A stretch of 64,000 nucleotides of DNA from Candidatus Pantoea gossypiicola (GCF_008632075.1 NZ_VWVM01000008.1:182557-246556), one strand, 5' to 3'; counted from the stretch's first letter, positions 39,128-51,970 are shown. Numbers and translations: made by a program. The notes: generated by a model from the letters alone, not told the origin.

Positions 39128-39190
39128 TACGAATGACGCGCAGTTATGCCTGGTACAGAAACTAATTTGTGGCGAGGATCACATCGGGGA

Positions 39191-39925
39191 TCAGGCGTTG
39201 CGCTGACGCACCGCTTCAAACAGGCAGACACCGGTTGCCACCGAGACGTTGAGTGAAGAAACACTGCCCGCCATCGGAATGCTAATCAGCTCATCGCAAT
39301 GCTCGCGGGTCAGACGGCGCATGCCTTCGCCTTCCGCGCCCATTACCAGCGCCATAGGACCGGTCATTTTGCTCTGGAAGACGGTATGGTCCGCTTCACC
39401 TGCGGTGCCGACCACCCAGATGTTGTACTCCTGCAGCAGGCGCAGTGTACGCGCAAGATTAGTGACGCGAATCAACGGCACATTCTCTGCCGCACCGCTG
39501 GCCACTTTTTTTGCTGTGGCATTCAGTGGAGCAGAGCGATCTTTCGGCACGATAATCGCGTGAACACCGGCCGCATCGGCGCTACGCAGGCAGGCACCCA
39601 GGTTGTGCGGATCGGTAACCCCATCCAGCACCAGCAGGAAAGGCTTCTCCAGGCCCTGCAGCAGATCCGGCAGGTCGCCTTCCTGATACTGACGACCCGG
39701 TTTTACCCGTGCCACGATTCCCTGATGCACACCGCCTTCAACCTGGCTATCGAGCCACTTACGCTCGGCCAGTTGAATCACGATCCCCTGAGCTTCCAGC
39801 GCGGCGACCACGGGTTGCAGGCGACGATCGTCGCGGCCTTTGAGGATAAAGACTTCCTGAAAACGTTGTGGATCACGTTCCAGCAGCGCCTGCACGGCAT
39901 GGATACCAAAAATAATTTCGCTCAT
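39191..39925 (-). CDS. rlmB: 23S rRNA (guanosine(2251)-2'-O)-methyltransferase RlmB
   Basis: 244 aa SpoU-family (SPOUT) methyltransferase. The N-terminal substrate-binding domain is followed by the knotted SAM domain with the three family motifs: [29 protein letters not shown] and [16 protein letters not shown]. It methylates G2251 in the 23S P-loop. Third gene of nsrR-rnr-rlmB. Confidence 0.96.
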   Translation of the reverse strand: MSEIIFGIHAVQALLERDPQRFQEVFILKGRDDRRLQPVVAALEAQGIVIQLAERKWLDSQVEGGVHQGIVARVKPGRQYQEGDLPDLLQGLEKPFLLVLDGVTDPHNLGACLRSADAAGVHAIIVPKDRSAPLNATAKKVASGAAENVPLIRVTNLARTLRLLQEYNIWVVGTAGEADHTVFQSKMTGPMALVMGAEGEGMRRLTREHCDELISIPMAGSVSSLNVSVATGVCLFEAVRQRNA

Positions 39926-39958
39926 CGATCTGCTCAGTGGTTGGAAATGAATAAATGA

Positions 39959-39986
39959 CCGCCCTTTCTGCGAAGAGAAAGGGCGG
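39959..39986 (-). other. Hairpin between rnr and rlmB
   Basis: CCGCCCTTTC / GAAAGGGCGG, a perfect 10 bp stem with an 8 nt loop, lies in the 81 nt between the rnr stop and the rlmB start. T-content after it is weak, so it may be an internal attenuator or a stabilising 3' end for rnr mRNA. Confidence 0.55.
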
Positions 39987-40006
39987 GTACGCGCACCCTA
40001 TTACAC

Positions 40007-42502
40007 TCAGCCTTCAGGCTCAGCTTTTTTTCTGGCGCGCTTCGCCCGGGTGGCGGCGGCGATTTTACGGGTTTTTTCCGAGACGTTTTTACTTTTTTTC
40101 TCGGTATTCGCCGTGGCAGGTTTGCCCTTGTCACCCCGGAATGCAGCATCCGGCTCGAAGTTGGACTTTTTGTTCACGTTACGACGACGCTTCGCTGGCG
40201 CATTGTCTTCACGCTTCGCCCGATCACGCGCGGTTTTACCTTCACCACGCACCTGGCGCTGGCTGGAGATAAGAGCAAAGTCGATTTTACGCTCGTCCAT
40301 ATGGACCGCCTCGACACGCACTTCAACGGTGTCACCCAGACGATAGGTGCGGCCGCCCGATTCACCAATCAGACGCTGACCTACCGGGTCAAAACGGTAG
40401 TAATCGTTGTCGAGGGTTGAAACGTGCACCAGACCATCGATGAACAGATCGCTCAGGCGGACAAAGAAGCCAAATCCGGTCACGCTGGAGATGACGCCGT
40501 TGAAGACGTTGCCGACCTGATCCTGCATGAAGTCACACTTGAGCCAGTCCGCGACGTCGCGGGTTGCTTCATCGGCGCGACGTTCGGTCAGGGAACAGTG
40601 CAGACCCAGTTGCAGCATCTCCGGCATCTCGTAGTGATAGCCACCGGTTGCTGTCGTCATATCTTTGGCGACGCTGCGCTCCTTCGGCATCAGGTATTTG
40701 ATGGCGCGTTGTACCAGGCCTTTACCTTCATCCTGCTCTTTTGCCAGCAGATATTTGATGGCGCGGTGCAGCGTCAGATCCGGATAGCGACGAATTGGCG
40801 AAGTAAAGTGCGCATACGATGAGAGTGCCAGACCAAAGTGACCGCGGTTTTCCGGATCGTAAACCGCCTGCTTCATCGAACGCAGCAGCATCGTTTGCAG
40901 CATCTCTGCATCAGGACGATCGGCAACCTGCTTCAGCAGCGCCGCATAGTCGGCAGGCTGCGGTTTGTTGCCGCCTGGCAGAGTCAGTCCCAGCTCGTTG
41001 AGCACGGTACGGAAGCTCTTGATGCTCTCATCGGTCGGGCGATCGTGATCGCGGAACAGTGCCGGTTCCTGATTTTTCTCAACGAAGCGTGCTGAGGCGA
41101 TGTTAGCCAGGATCATGCACTCTTCGATCAGCTTGTGGGCGTCATTACGTGACGCGCGCTCAACCCGTTCAATACGGCGCTCGGCGTTAAAGATGAATTT
41201 CGCCTCTTCCGTTTCAAACGAGATACCGCCGCGCTCTTCACGTGCAGCATCCAGTACCTGGTAGAGGTTGTGCAGCTCTTCAAGATCTTTGACCAGCGGT
41301 GCATACTGCTGACGCAACTCTTTGTCGCCCTGCAGGATGTTCCAGACTTTGTTATAGGTCAGACGCGCATGGGAGTTCATCACCGCTTCGTAATGCTTAA
41401 AGCCGGTGAGCTTACCTTTAGTCGAAATGGTCATCTCACACACCATACAGAGTCGATCGACCTGCGGGTTAAGCGAGCATAAGCCATTCGACAAGACTTC
41501 CGGCAGCATCGGCACAACCTGTGACGGGAAGTAGACTGAGGTGCCGCGCTGATGCGCTTCGTCATCCAGTGGCGTACCCGGACGGACGTAATAGCTTACA
41601 TCGGCGATAGCGACCCACAGACGCCATCCGCCACCGCGTTTTTTCTCACAGTAGACCGCATCGTCAAAGTCACGGGCATCTTCACCATCAATGGTGACCA
41701 GCGGTAGTTTGCGCAGATCGACGCGGCCTTTTTTGGCCTCTTCCGGGACCTCCTCTTTCAGCTTGCTGACCTGAGCTTCCACTTCTGGCGGCCAGGTGTG
41801 CGGAATTTCATGGGTACGCAGCGCCATATCAACGGCCAAACTGGTGCCCATATCATCGCCCAATATCTCAGCCACTTTACCGATCGCTTTGGTGCGACGG
41901 TTCGGACGCTGGACCAGCTCAACCACCACCACGGAACCCATGCGGGCATTCATCGTCTCTTCAGGCGGGATGAGGATGTCAAAACTCAGGCGACTGTCGT
42001 CCGGCACTACAAAGCCGGCACCGGCATCGGTAAAGTAGCGGCCAACGATCTGATTGTTGCGCGGTTCCTGCACGCGGACCACGCGCGCTTCGCGGCGGCC
42101 TTTGCGATCGGCACCCAGCGGCTGCGCCAGGATCACGTCACCGTGCATACAGAATTTCATCTGCTCTGCGGAGAGGTAGAGGTCATCTTTCTGACCTTCT
42201 GCCCGCAGGAAGCCGTAGCCATCACGATGGCCAATGACTTTACCGCGCAGGAGATCAAGACGTTCTGGCAGCGCATAGCATTGACGGCGGGTAAACACCA
42301 GCTGACCATCACGCTCCATGGCGCGAAGGCGGCGACGCAGCGCCTCAAGGTGCTCTTCTTCGTGCAGATTCATCTCTTCAGCCAGCTCTTCACGGCTGGC
42401 TGGTTTTTCACGTTTTTCTAACAGAGCCAGAATAAATTCACGGCTTGGAATAGGGTTTTCGTATTTTTCAGCTTCTCTATCCTGAAAAGGATCTTTTGAC
42501 AT
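40007..42502 (-). CDS. rnr: Exoribonuclease R
   Basis: 831 aa, RNase II superfamily 3'-5' exonuclease that degrades structured RNA, tRNA and rRNA. N-terminal helix-turn-helix and cold-shock domains (about 20-230), the RNB catalytic domain (about 260-590) with the acidic cluster [13 protein letters not shown], an S1 domain (about 645-725) and a Lys/Arg-rich C-terminal tail ([20 protein letters not shown]). Follows nsrR by 16 nt. Confidence 0.97.
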   Translation of the reverse strand: MSKDPFQDREAEKYENPIPSREFILALLEKREKPASREELAEEMNLHEEEHLEALRRRLRAMERDGQLVFTRRQCYALPERLDLLRGKVIGHRDGYGFLRAEGQKDDLYLSAEQMKFCMHGDVILAQPLGADRKGRREARVVRVQEPRNNQIVGRYFTDAGAGFVVPDDSRLSFDILIPPEETMNARMGSVVVVELVQRPNRRTKAIGKVAEILGDDMGTSLAVDMALRTHEIPHTWPPEVEAQVSKLKEEVPEEAKKGRVDLRKLPLVTIDGEDARDFDDAVYCEKKRGGGWRLWVAIADVSYYVRPGTPLDDEAHQRGTSVYFPSQVVPMLPEVLSNGLCSLNPQVDRLCMVCEMTISTKGKLTGFKHYEAVMNSHARLTYNKVWNILQGDKELRQQYAPLVKDLEELHNLYQVLDAAREERGGISFETEEAKFIFNAERRIERVERASRNDAHKLIEECMILANIASARFVEKNQEPALFRDHDRPTDESIKSFRTVLNELGLTLPGGNKPQPADYAALLKQVADRPDAEMLQTMLLRSMKQAVYDPENRGHFGLALSSYAHFTSPIRRYPDLTLHRAIKYLLAKEQDEGKGLVQRAIKYLMPKERSVAKDMTTATGGYHYEMPEMLQLGLHCSLTERRADEATRDVADWLKCDFMQDQVGNVFNGVISSVTGFGFFVRLSDLFIDGLVHVSTLDNDYYRFDPVGQRLIGESGGRTYRLGDTVEVRVEAVHMDERKIDFALISSQRQVRGEGKTARDRAKREDNAPAKRRRNVNKKSNFEPDAAFRGDKGKPATANTEKKSKNVSEKTRKIAAATRAKRARKKAEPEG

Positions 42503-42518
42503 AGCGGTTCCTCCGATG

Positions 42519-42962
42519 TCATTTAATATTTATTTCCGCCGGCGATTTGGACAGGATGATTTCATAAAGTGGTGTATTACCTTCGACTAAATCTGCCAGC
42601 GTATAGCTATCCAGCTCCTGCAAAAAGCGCTGCACTGCATCGTGCAGTGCCTGCTTCAGACGGCAGGCTGGTGTGATGGAACAGGAGGCGCAGTCCACTA
42701 ATTGTAGCGGTTCCATCTTGCGTACCACGTCGCCAATGACAATCTGACGAGGCGGCATACCCAGGCGAATGCCCCCATTTTTACCACGCGTTGCGGCAAC
42801 GTAGCCCGCACGACTCAGCTGATTGATGATTTTGACCATATGATTTCGGGACAAACCATAGGTGTTTGTCACTTCCGTAATATTGGTCTGCTGACCTTCA
42901 GGCAACGCTGCCAGATAAATCAGCGCCCGTAAGCCATAATCAGTAAAACTCGTGAGCTGCAC
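42519..42962 (-). CDS. nsrR: Nitric-oxide-sensing Rrf2-family repressor NsrR
   Basis: 147 aa. Winged helix DNA-binding part ([20 protein letters not shown] and [20 protein letters not shown]) followed by the Fe-S cluster loop. Three conserved cysteines are Cys91, Cys94 and Cys100 in [16 protein letters not shown]. coli NsrR as I recall it has Cys91, 96 and 102, so the first spacing is two residues shorter here. Represses NO-detoxification genes until its cluster reacts with NO. First gene of nsrR-rnr-rlmB. Confidence 0.95.
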   Translation of the reverse strand: MQLTSFTDYGLRALIYLAALPEGQQTNITEVTNTYGLSRNHMVKIINQLSRAGYVAATRGKNGGIRLGMPPRQIVIGDVVRKMEPLQLVDCASCSITPACRLKQALHDAVQRFLQELDSYTLADLVEGNTPLYEIILSKSPAEINIK

Positions 42963-43143
42963 AGTAACCTCAGTGAACCTTCAGGCGTGGCATTGCATTA
43001 TTCGCCCTGTTATTGATGTCAGGATTAAATCGGATTGCCATTCGATTAACTACGATGATAAACCAGAGTCTGATTTGCCGTGCGTTTTTTTAAGCCAGCA
43101 CAAGGTTTGACAAGCGAAGGGAGGTAAAGTGGCATCAAAGAAT

Positions 43144-43174
43144 GGAAAAACAAGGGCCGGACAACGTCCGGCCT
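43144..43174 (-). terminator. Rho-independent terminator of purA
   Basis: GGCCGGAC / GTCCGGCC stem of 8 bp with a 3 nt loop; the minus strand continues CTTGTTTTTCC. It begins 7 nt after the purA stop. Confidence 0.82.
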
Positions 43175-43180
43175 GAATGA

Positions 43181-44482
<1,302 letters not shown>

Positions 44483-44509
44483 TCAAAATCACCGATTGCT
44501 TAAAAAAGG

Positions 44510-44537
44510 ATTCTACCATCTGATCCTATGGTTTTCA
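44510..44537 (-). promoter_or_regulatory. purA: purA promoter
   Basis: On the minus strand TGAAAA, 16 bp, TAGAAT. It ends 31 bp before the purA start codon. Confidence 0.55.
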
Positions 44538-44545
44538 GCACTTTT

Positions 44546-44561
44546 AGCATACGATTGCGCG
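44546..44561. promoter_or_regulatory. PurR-box-like palindrome upstream of purA
   Basis: AGCATACGATTGCGCG region: aligned on its ACG centre it matches the 16 bp PurR consensus ACGCAAACGTTTGCGT at about 11 positions. It sits just upstream of the predicted -35. purA is a PurR target in E. coli. Confidence 0.45.
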
Positions 44562-44644
44562 CTTTTTTGTCTGAGTTTTGCTCACTACAACATGTTGGGG
44601 ATAACGGCGCGAAGAGGCACAATTTAGCCGGTGTGAAACCCGAT

Positions 44645-44845
44645 TCAGAGGTTGCCGTGCAGGCTGAGCATGCAGTAAATCACCATGCCTGCAACCACCA
44701 GCCCGCCACCAAAGCGATGCAGCAGGCGATCGGGTAAGCGGGTCATCGTCAGGATCATGCGTCGCCAGGCGCGTGGCATAAACATCGGTCCCAACCCTTC
44801 CAGCACTAATACCAGCGCCAGTGCCATCCAGATGCTTGTTTTCAT
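44645..44845 (-). CDS. yjeT: DUF2065 membrane protein YjeT
   Basis: 66 aa from the ATG at 44845 (MKTSIWMALALVLVLEGLGPM), with AGGA 6 nt upstream. Two membrane spans with the conserved LPDRLLHRFGGGLVVAG loop between them. Matches E. coli YjeT (65 aa). Function unknown. It lies between hflC and purA, but the hflC terminator ends only 11 nt before its start codon. Confidence 0.9.
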   Translation of the reverse strand: MKTSIWMALALVLVLEGLGPMFMPRAWRRMILTMTRLPDRLLHRFGGGLVVAGMVIYCMLSLHGNL

Positions 44846-44856
44846 TCTCAATCCTG

Positions 44857-44886
44857 AAAAAAAAAAGGCCGACAACATTGTCGGCC
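44857..44886 (-). terminator. Rho-independent terminator of hflC
   Basis: GGCCGACAA / TTGTCGGCC stem of 9 bp with a 2 nt loop followed by ten T on the minus strand. Its T-tract directly precedes the ribosome site of yjeT. Confidence 0.9.
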
Positions 44887-44904
44887 CACAGGTTATATCA
44901 GTTC

Positions 44905-45909
44905 TTAACGTGTCGCGTTAGAGGGCGCCTTCATATATCGGAAGAAGTCGCTATCCGGGCTTAACACCATGACATCCTGATTTTCATTAAAGCTGTTTTC
45001 ATAGGCACGCAGGCTACGAATAAAGGCGTAGAAGTCAGGATCTTTGCTGAACGAATCTGCAAACAACCGTGCCGTTTCCGCATCACCGTCACCGCGCGTG
45101 ATCAGGGCTTCACGCTGGGCTTCAGCCAGAGTACGCGTCACCTGGTAATCGGCCTGAGCACGCAGTTTTTCTGCCTCTTCCTGACCCTGTGAACGCTGAC
45201 TACGCGCTACGGCTTCACGCTCAGCACGCATACGGTTGAAGATTGCATCGGAAACTTCGGTCGGCAGGTTGATCTGCTTGATGCGCACATCCACAACCTG
45301 AATACCCAGCGCTGCCATGCTGTTTGGATTCGGTGCTGGCTCGCTGCTGTTGGTTTCACGCTCTACACGGGCTGCTGCGCTGGCAATTGCATCATCAGCC
45401 GCAGGTGTGGCGATTTCATCGTCACTGCCCGCAGAACCGGTATTCAGCGCGTCACGGACATCGGTGGTCAGGCGACCACGGGAGTCTGTGACGATATCTT
45501 TCACATCAAGGCGACCCATTTCAGAACGCAAACGGTCACTGAACTTACGTTTCAGCAGCACTTCCGCCTGAGAGACATCCCCGCCACCGGTAGCCAGGTA
45601 GTAGCGACTGAAATCGCTGATACGCCATTTGATGTAGGAGTCCACGATCAGATCTTTCTTCTCTTTGGTAACAAAGCGATCGGCCTGGTTATCCATCGTC
45701 TGAATTCGCGCATCCAGCGTTTTAACCGTTTCCAGGAATGGGATCTTAAAATGCAGACCCGGCTCAAACACCTGGGGTTTGTTTTCGCCGTCGCGCAGGA
45801 CTTTACCGAAGCGCAGAACAATGCCTCGCTGCCCTTCCTGCACCACAAACAGCGACGCATAGAGCGCCACCAGCACGACAATGATTAAAAATACTATTGG
45901 CTTACGCAT
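44905..45909 (-). CDS. hflC: FtsH-modulator membrane protein HflC
   Basis: 334 aa. One N-terminal membrane span (about 5-20), then an SPFH/band-7 domain (about 20-190) and a long coiled coil with an Ala/Glu/Arg-rich stretch. HflK and HflC form a large cage around FtsH hexamers in the inner membrane and restrict its access to substrates. Starts 3 nt after hflK ends. Confidence 0.97.
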   Translation of the reverse strand: MRKPIVFLIIVVLVALYASLFVVQEGQRGIVLRFGKVLRDGENKPQVFEPGLHFKIPFLETVKTLDARIQTMDNQADRFVTKEKKDLIVDSYIKWRISDFSRYYLATGGGDVSQAEVLLKRKFSDRLRSEMGRLDVKDIVTDSRGRLTTDVRDALNTGSAGSDDEIATPAADDAIASAAARVERETNSSEPAPNPNSMAALGIQVVDVRIKQINLPTEVSDAIFNRMRAEREAVARSQRSQGQEEAEKLRAQADYQVTRTLAEAQREALITRGDGDAETARLFADSFSKDPDFYAFIRSLRAYENSFNENQDVMVLSPDSDFFRYMKAPSNATR

Positions 45910-45912
45910 CGA

Positions 45913-47151
45913 TTACTCTCTCCCTTCGCGCTGGCTGTCGCTGCGCTGAGCATTCGCCCGACGCTGATCCATGATATTGTCCGGACTGTATGACGACGTG
46001 TCATTGCGGCTGGCGTTGCGATCGGAGATGGCTGGCAGCGAAGAACTGTTACCGCCTTTCTGACCATTCTGGCCTGGTGCAGCCTGACCGCCACGCATCA
46101 GTTGATCCAGCGGCAGCATCATCAGGTTGTTACCGCGATCGTTAACCAGTACTTTGCGGGTATGGCTCAGCACGCGTTCCATGGTCTCGATATAGAGACG
46201 CTCTTTGGTGATTTCAGGCGCGGCTTTATACTCCGGCAGAATCTTGGCGAAACGCGCCACTTCACCCTGCGCTTCCAGAACGGTACGCTCTTTGTAAGCG
46301 CGCGCCTCTTCCAGAATACGTTGCGCCTGGCCATTAGCACGAGGCTGAACTTCGTTGGCGTAAGCTTCTGCTTCACGAACATACTGTTCGCGGTTTTCAC
46401 GTGCGGCAATCGCATCATCAAACGCAGACTTCACCTCTTCCGGCGGACGGGCAGCCTGGAAGTTGACGTCCAGCACGGCGATCCCCATGTTGTAAGGGCG
46501 AATTGTTTCATCGATTTCACGCTGGGTGTCGCTACGCACCACGGTACGGCCTTCGGTCAGAATGCGGTCCATGGTAGAACGACCAATCACGCCGCGCAGC
46601 GCACTGTCAGTGGCCTGACGCAGGCTGTCATCCGCGCTGGTCACTGCATAAAGATAACGTTCCGGATCGGTCACGCGATACTGCACGTTCATTTCCACGC
46701 GTACGACGTTTTCATCTGAGGTCAGCATCACGCCAGAAGCCGCCAGTTCACGCACTGCTTCAACGTTAACCGCGCGTACCTGATCAACAAATGTCGGTTT
46801 CCAGTTCAGGCCGGGTTCAACCAGGTGACTGAACTTACCGAAGCGCGTTACCACGCCACGTTCCGCTTCTTTGATGGTGTAGAAACCGCTTGCAGCCCAG
46901 ATGACTACAGCAGCAACAGCCACGATGCCAACGATTTTGCCACCGCTGCCGGAGCCGCGCTGACCGTTATCGCTCTGTTTGCCACCGCCCAGTCCACCAA
47001 GCTTCTTGCTCAGCTTACGGAAGATATCATCCAGATCAGGAGGCCCGGATTCCCGTCCTCCCTTATTTCCCCCAGAGTTGCCGCCTTGATTATTGCTGCT
47101 TCCCCACGGGTCGCGGTCCTGTCCGTTATTTCCGGGCTGATTCCACGCCAT
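45913..47151 (-). CDS. hflK: FtsH-modulator membrane protein HflK
   Basis: 412 aa from the ATG at 47151 (MAWNQPGNNGQDRDPWG), the E. coli start. Gly/Asn-rich cytoplasmic tail, one membrane span (about 80-98, IVAVAAVVIWAASGFY), SPFH domain with GVVTRFGKFSHLVEPGLNWK, a coiled coil and a Ser/Gln-rich end. Partner of HflC. An ERIC element lies 33 nt upstream of the start codon, between hflX and hflK. Confidence 0.97.
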   Translation of the reverse strand: MAWNQPGNNGQDRDPWGSSNNQGGNSGGNKGGRESGPPDLDDIFRKLSKKLGGLGGGKQSDNGQRGSGSGGKIVGIVAVAAVVIWAASGFYTIKEAERGVVTRFGKFSHLVEPGLNWKPTFVDQVRAVNVEAVRELAASGVMLTSDENVVRVEMNVQYRVTDPERYLYAVTSADDSLRQATDSALRGVIGRSTMDRILTEGRTVVRSDTQREIDETIRPYNMGIAVLDVNFQAARPPEEVKSAFDDAIAARENREQYVREAEAYANEVQPRANGQAQRILEEARAYKERTVLEAQGEVARFAKILPEYKAAPEITKERLYIETMERVLSHTRKVLVNDRGNNLMMLPLDQLMRGGQAAPGQNGQKGGNSSSLPAISDRNASRNDTSSYSPDNIMDQRRANAQRSDSQREGRE

Positions 47152-47183
47152 GTCTCTACTCCATTTATTGTAATTACGGTTTT

Positions 47184-47305
47184 TACCCTTCATCTTTCGG
47201 ATTGCAGCGGTACTGGCTGCCTGCGTTCACCCCGGTCACTCATCTGCGCAAGCGCCCGGGGATTCACTCAGTTGCCGCCTTGCTGAAATCCGAAATACCC
47301 GGGTA
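47184..47305. repeat. ERIC (IRU) element inside the hflX-hflK intergenic region
   Basis: About 122 bp. Recognisable ERIC blocks: ATCTTTCGGATTGCAGC near one end, CACCCCGGTCACT and CCCGGGGATTCACTCA flanking the centre, and TTGCCGCCTTGCTG near the other, closing with CCCGGGTA. The central core is diverged (CATCTGCGCAAGCG). It is transcribed as part of the operon message. Confidence 0.82.
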
Positions 47306-47378
47306 AATCCTGCGTATTCAGGCCTGCAACGAAAGTGCGACAATCTTCAATTTTAAAGGTAAATGCGTTTGGGCAATA

Positions 47379-48659
47379 TCAAACAATGTAACTGGTCAGC
47401 GACGGTTCCTGCTTACATAAACGCATCCACTCAATAATGGGCATACGTATCTGCAATCCTACACTGCCGTCTTCTTCATTCCACTCTTTCTCAATCGCCT
47501 GCAACTGATAGAAACGGCTGCGAAGTCGCCCCGCCTCCGGTGGCAGACGTAACGCGTGCTGGGCAATTTCCCCTGACAGGCGCTCGGAAAGAGCCTGCCA
47601 CAGCAACGGAATGCCTGCACCGGTCTGGGCGGAAAGCCAGACGCGGATGGGCAGGTTCTCTTCGTTGCGATCGATACGCGGTTCGAAGCCGTCCAGCATA
47701 TCGATTTTATTCATGACCAGTAAGGTCGGAATTTCGTCCGCTTCAATCTCTTCCAGTACGGTATCGACGGCGGCGATATTTTCCGTAACGCGAAGATCGG
47801 CACCATCAATCACGTGCAGTAACAGCGTCGCCTGACGTGTCTCCTGCAGCGTGGCTTTAAATGCGGCAACCAGATCGTGAGGAAGATGGCGAATAAAGCC
47901 GACCGTGTCCGCCAGAACCACGTCTCCGACATCGGCAACATTCAGACGGCGCAGTGTGGGGTCAAGTGTCGCAAACAGCTGGTCTGCGGCAAAGACGTTG
48001 GCAGAGGTCATGGCGTTAAAGAGGGTCGATTTGCCGGCGTTGGTGTAACCCACCAGAGAAACAGTTGGCACATCCGCTTTAGCACGAGACTGTCGCCCCT
48101 GCTCACGCTGTTTTTCAACCCGCTCAAGACGAGACAGGATCTGACTGATACGTCCGCGCAGCAGACGGCGGTCGGTTTCTAACTGTGTTTCACCCGGGCC
48201 ACGCAAGCCGATCCCGCCTTTCTGACGTTCAAGATGCGTCCAGCCACGTACCAGACGTGTCGCAAGATGACGCAGCTGCGCCAGCTCAACCTGCAATTTA
48301 CCTTCGTGGGTACGTGCGCGTTGGGCAAAAATATCCAGAATCAGACCGGTGCGATCAATGACACGACATTCGCACAGGCGCTCGAGGTTTCTTTCCTGAG
48401 CGGGCGTAAGGGCATGATCGAATAATACGACCGATGCTCCAGTTGTTTTTACCGCATCGGCAATTTCAACGGCTTTTCCTTCACCGACAAAATACTTGGG
48501 GTGTGGCGCTTTACGGCTGCCAGTGACCACTTGCAGCGCCTCAACGCCAGCAGAAGAGACCAGGGTTTCAAACTCCTGTAAATCTTCTACTTCTTTGTCT
48601 TGGGAGAACCAGATGTGTACCAGTACGGCCTGCTCACCGGCATCATAACGGTCAAACAA
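47379..48659 (-). CDS. hflX: Ribosome-associated GTPase HflX
   Basis: 426 aa. N-terminal nucleotide-binding domain, a coiled-coil linker with [13 protein letters not shown], and the G domain with [12 protein letters not shown] (G1), TLDPTLRR (G2), [10 protein letters not shown] (G3) and NKID (G4). Splits stalled or heat-damaged 70S ribosomes. Follows hfq by 72 nt. Confidence 0.97.
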   Translation of the reverse strand: MFDRYDAGEQAVLVHIWFSQDKEVEDLQEFETLVSSAGVEALQVVTGSRKAPHPKYFVGEGKAVEIADAVKTTGASVVLFDHALTPAQERNLERLCECRVIDRTGLILDIFAQRARTHEGKLQVELAQLRHLATRLVRGWTHLERQKGGIGLRGPGETQLETDRRLLRGRISQILSRLERVEKQREQGRQSRAKADVPTVSLVGYTNAGKSTLFNAMTSANVFAADQLFATLDPTLRRLNVADVGDVVLADTVGFIRHLPHDLVAAFKATLQETRQATLLLHVIDGADLRVTENIAAVDTVLEEIEADEIPTLLVMNKIDMLDGFEPRIDRNEENLPIRVWLSAQTGAGIPLLWQALSERLSGEIAQHALRLPPEAGRLRSRFYQLQAIEKEWNEEDGSVGLQIRMPIIEWMRLCKQEPSLTSYIV

Positions 48660-48731
48660 GCTATAACCTCGCTAAATAAAAGACCAGGACGGAAAACCTC
48701 TGTTCTCCGTTCCTGGCTGTACGGCGACGCG

Positions 48732-49055
<324 letters not shown>

Positions 49056-49147
49056 TTATATGCTTGTTGTTTGTTGCTAGTAGAACCTATGGTTCTGAAA
49101 AAAACTGCGTAAAAATTTGCGCACGATAACCCATCAATTGTACACAA

Positions 49148-50098
49148 TCACCCATGCTTCGCACTAAGAACCTGTAAGACTGTATCACGCGCCAGCCGGG
49201 GCTCGTCACTGTCAAGCCAGTGAACATTTTCCCAACCGCGTAACCAGGTCATCTGTCGCTTAGCAAGCTGCCGGGTTGCGCAAATTCCCCGATAAACCAT
49301 CTCGCTGTAATCGATTTCGCCCGACAAATAAGACCACATCTGACGATAACCAACACAACGAATGGAAGGCATGTCCGTATGCAAATCACCTCGTGCAAAC
49401 AGGGCCCGAGACTCCGCTTCAAATCCTGACGCCAACATCTGCTCAAAACGCAACGCGATGCGCTGGTGCAGCAATTCGCGGCTCGCGGGGGCGATGGCAA
49501 ACTGTTGCACGTCGTAGGGTAACGCTTCACCGGATGTTTTTGTCAGTTCCGTTAAAGTTTTACCCGAAATAAAAAAAACTTCCAGTGCTCGCGAAAGTCT
49601 CTGCGGATCATTCGGATGAATACGACTACCGGCAACCGGGTCGATTTCACACAGCTGGCGGTGTAAAGCTTCCCAGCCTTTTTCACGCGCCGTTTGCTCT
49701 ATCCGCTGACGAACGTCGGGATCGGCCGAGGGCAACGGCGACAATCCTTCAAGTAACGCCTTGAAGTAGAGCATGGTTCCACCAACAAGCAACGGTATTC
49801 GTCCGGCTTCAACGATATCCGCCATTTCTGCTAAAGCATCCCGCCGGAACTCCGCTGCCGAATAGGCTTCTGCGGGGTCGCGGATGTCGAGCAGACGATG
49901 GGGTGCCACTGCTAACTCCTCAGCCGACGGTTTCGCCGTGCCAATATCCATCTGACGATAGATTAAGGCAGAATCTACGCTGATTAGTTCCACTGGTAAC
50001 TGCTTACGCAATTCAATTGCTAAAGCCGTTTTGCCAGACGCCGTGGGTCCCATCAAAAAAATAGCCTTTGGCCGGCCAGCCTGGTTTAGTTCACTCAT
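49148..50098 (-). CDS. miaA: tRNA dimethylallyltransferase MiaA
   Basis: 316 aa. P-loop GPTASGKT at 17-24, [16 protein letters not shown] (substrate and catalytic Asp region), [10 protein letters not shown] and the C-terminal zinc-free tRNA-binding insert. Adds dimethylallyl to A37 of tRNAs reading UNN codons. Overlaps the end of mutL by 8 nt. Confidence 0.97.
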   Translation of the reverse strand: MSELNQAGRPKAIFLMGPTASGKTALAIELRKQLPVELISVDSALIYRQMDIGTAKPSAEELAVAPHRLLDIRDPAEAYSAAEFRRDALAEMADIVEAGRIPLLVGGTMLYFKALLEGLSPLPSADPDVRQRIEQTAREKGWEALHRQLCEIDPVAGSRIHPNDPQRLSRALEVFFISGKTLTELTKTSGEALPYDVQQFAIAPASRELLHQRIALRFEQMLASGFEAESRALFARGDLHTDMPSIRCVGYRQMWSYLSGEIDYSEMVYRGICATRQLAKRQMTWLRGWENVHWLDSDEPRLARDTVLQVLSAKHG

Positions 50099-51950
50099 GC
50101 TTCAACGCGTTGACTGCGCTCTCAATCTCTATGGGCTGTAATAAGCCTGAAGGCGGCGATTTCAGCAGCTGAGGACAAAGCCGTTCAAGTTCTGCCAGCA
50201 GGTTAATCGCCTGTGAGTGATTCCAGTCAGAGGACTCTGTTTCATGACGCCGCGCCAGCCACTGGGCCAGTTGCGTCGCAGAGTTCTCCTGCTGCCGGGC
50301 GAGATAGCCTAACAGCTCAGGAATCAAGATTTGTAAATTTTGTGTTCGTAACGGTAAAGGCACCGCGCGCAACGTCACGTGGTCTCCTTCGGGCTGAAGT
50401 TCAATGCCCATCTGATTGAGCAGGCTACTGTTTTCTTTTGCCGCCCGTCGTTCTTCCTGAGCGATTTTCAGGCGCACCGGGATTAGCAGTGGCTGCGGTT
50501 TAAGTCCCTCTTCGCCCGGTTCAAGCTGCGCCTGTTTCAGCCAGCGGGCCGCTACCGGCAACGCCATCAGCATTAATGTCTGATCCCGCTCCAGCAGTGC
50601 AAAGTGATTGTGCAACACGGTCAGTACACGGCCAAAACTCTGAGCATGCGCAGCCAGTGGCGAAGGTTTTTCGGCCTGACGCACTGCCGGCTCGCGGGCT
50701 TTTGGCGGTGATGACGTGCTGACAGGTGTTTTCAGCAACTGCTGATAAACCGCACCTTCACGCTGACGATACCCATTCTCTTTGTTCTGCCATGCCGGTG
50801 CAGGCTGCGTTTCGCGCCCGGATGCGGCTGATTTCCTCTCGCTGGCAGACGGCGCAGGCTGCGCAAAATGATTACCGCCTGCTGCCTGACGGTTTTCCGG
50901 CTGCCAGCGCGGTGCGGGCTCTTCTGCGTGGATCGCAGGTAAGGCCGGTGCCGCCGTCGCCTGTAATGCGCTGACCACCCCCTGATAGATAAAATCGTGT
51001 ACCAGGCGTGACTGATGAAAGCGTACTTCATGCTTGGCCGGATGGACGTTGACATCAACCTGATGCGGGTCAATCTCCAGGTAGAGCACATAAGCGGGCT
51101 GCTGATCATCCTGCAGCTGAGTCTGGAACGCCTGGCGGATAGCGTGGTTAATCAGCTTATCGCGCATCATCCGGCCATTCACATAGCAATACTGCAGATC
51201 GGTGACCTGGCGCGAACCGGCGGGGTCGGCAACCCAGCCGCGCAGCGAGAGATCGTCATGCTGCCAGTCGATGCGCAGCGCATGCTGCATAAACGGGGTG
51301 CCGCAGATAGAAGCCAGCCGCCGTTCGCGCTGACTCTCCTCGCTGACGGCCCGATACTGACGCATCATTTTACCGTTGTGGCTCAGCGACAGTGCCACGT
51401 CGAAACGCGCCAGGGCAATACGGCGTATTACCTCGTCGATATGACCGAACTCGGTTTTCTCGGTCCGCATAAATTTGCGGCGTGCCGGCGTGTTATAAAA
51501 CAGGTCCAGCACTTCCAAAGTAGTACCGCAGGGATGCGCCGCCGGTTTAACCGTTACCGCCATATCACGCCCTTCTGCATAGGCCTGCCAGGCTTCAGTT
51601 TGATCGGCGGTGCGTGAGGTGAGTGTCAGGCGGGAGACAGAACTGATACTGGCCAGCGCTTCACCGCGAAAACCCAGGCTCATGATCGCTTCCAGGTCAT
51701 CCAGTGAGGCTATTTTACTGGTAGCGTGTCGGGCGAGCGCCATCGACAGCTCGCTTTTCACGATTCCGCAGCCGTTGTCACGAATGCGAATCAGCTTTGC
51801 GCCGCCCTTTTCAATATCAACGTCAATGCGCGTCGCGCCGGCATCCAGGCTATTCTCCACCAGCTCTTTAACCACGGAGGCAGGACGCTCAACCACTTCA
51901 CCCGCCGCAATCTGGTTAGCCAGCTGGGGTGGTAAAATTTGAATCGGCAT
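50091..51950 (-). CDS. mutL: DNA mismatch repair protein MutL
   Basis: 619 aa from the ATG at 51950 ([20 protein letters not shown]). GHKL ATPase motifs: [16 protein letters not shown] and [11 protein letters not shown]; the N-terminal domain ends near 335, then a Pro/Gln/Ala-rich linker and a C-terminal dimerisation domain. The metal-binding endonuclease motif of non-Dam MutLs is absent, as expected for a Dam/MutH organism. Couples MutS recognition to MutH and UvrD. Confidence 0.97.
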   Translation of the reverse strand: MPIQILPPQLANQIAAGEVVERPASVVKELVENSLDAGATRIDVDIEKGGAKLIRIRDNGCGIVKSELSMALARHATSKIASLDDLEAIMSLGFRGEALASISSVSRLTLTSRTADQTEAWQAYAEGRDMAVTVKPAAHPCGTTLEVLDLFYNTPARRKFMRTEKTEFGHIDEVIRRIALARFDVALSLSHNGKMMRQYRAVSEESQRERRLASICGTPFMQHALRIDWQHDDLSLRGWVADPAGSRQVTDLQYCYVNGRMMRDKLINHAIRQAFQTQLQDDQQPAYVLYLEIDPHQVDVNVHPAKHEVRFHQSRLVHDFIYQGVVSALQATAAPALPAIHAEEPAPRWQPENRQAAGGNHFAQPAPSASERKSAASGRETQPAPAWQNKENGYRQREGAVYQQLLKTPVSTSSPPKAREPAVRQAEKPSPLAAHAQSFGRVLTVLHNHFALLERDQTLMLMALPVAARWLKQAQLEPGEEGLKPQPLLIPVRLKIAQEERRAAKENSSLLNQMGIELQPEGDHVTLRAVPLPLRTQNLQILIPELLGYLARQQENSATQLAQWLARRHETESSDWNHSQAINLLAELERLCPQLLKSPPSGLLQPIEIESAVNALKHE

Positions 51951-51970
51951 GATTTTCCTTTTAGCTGGCA

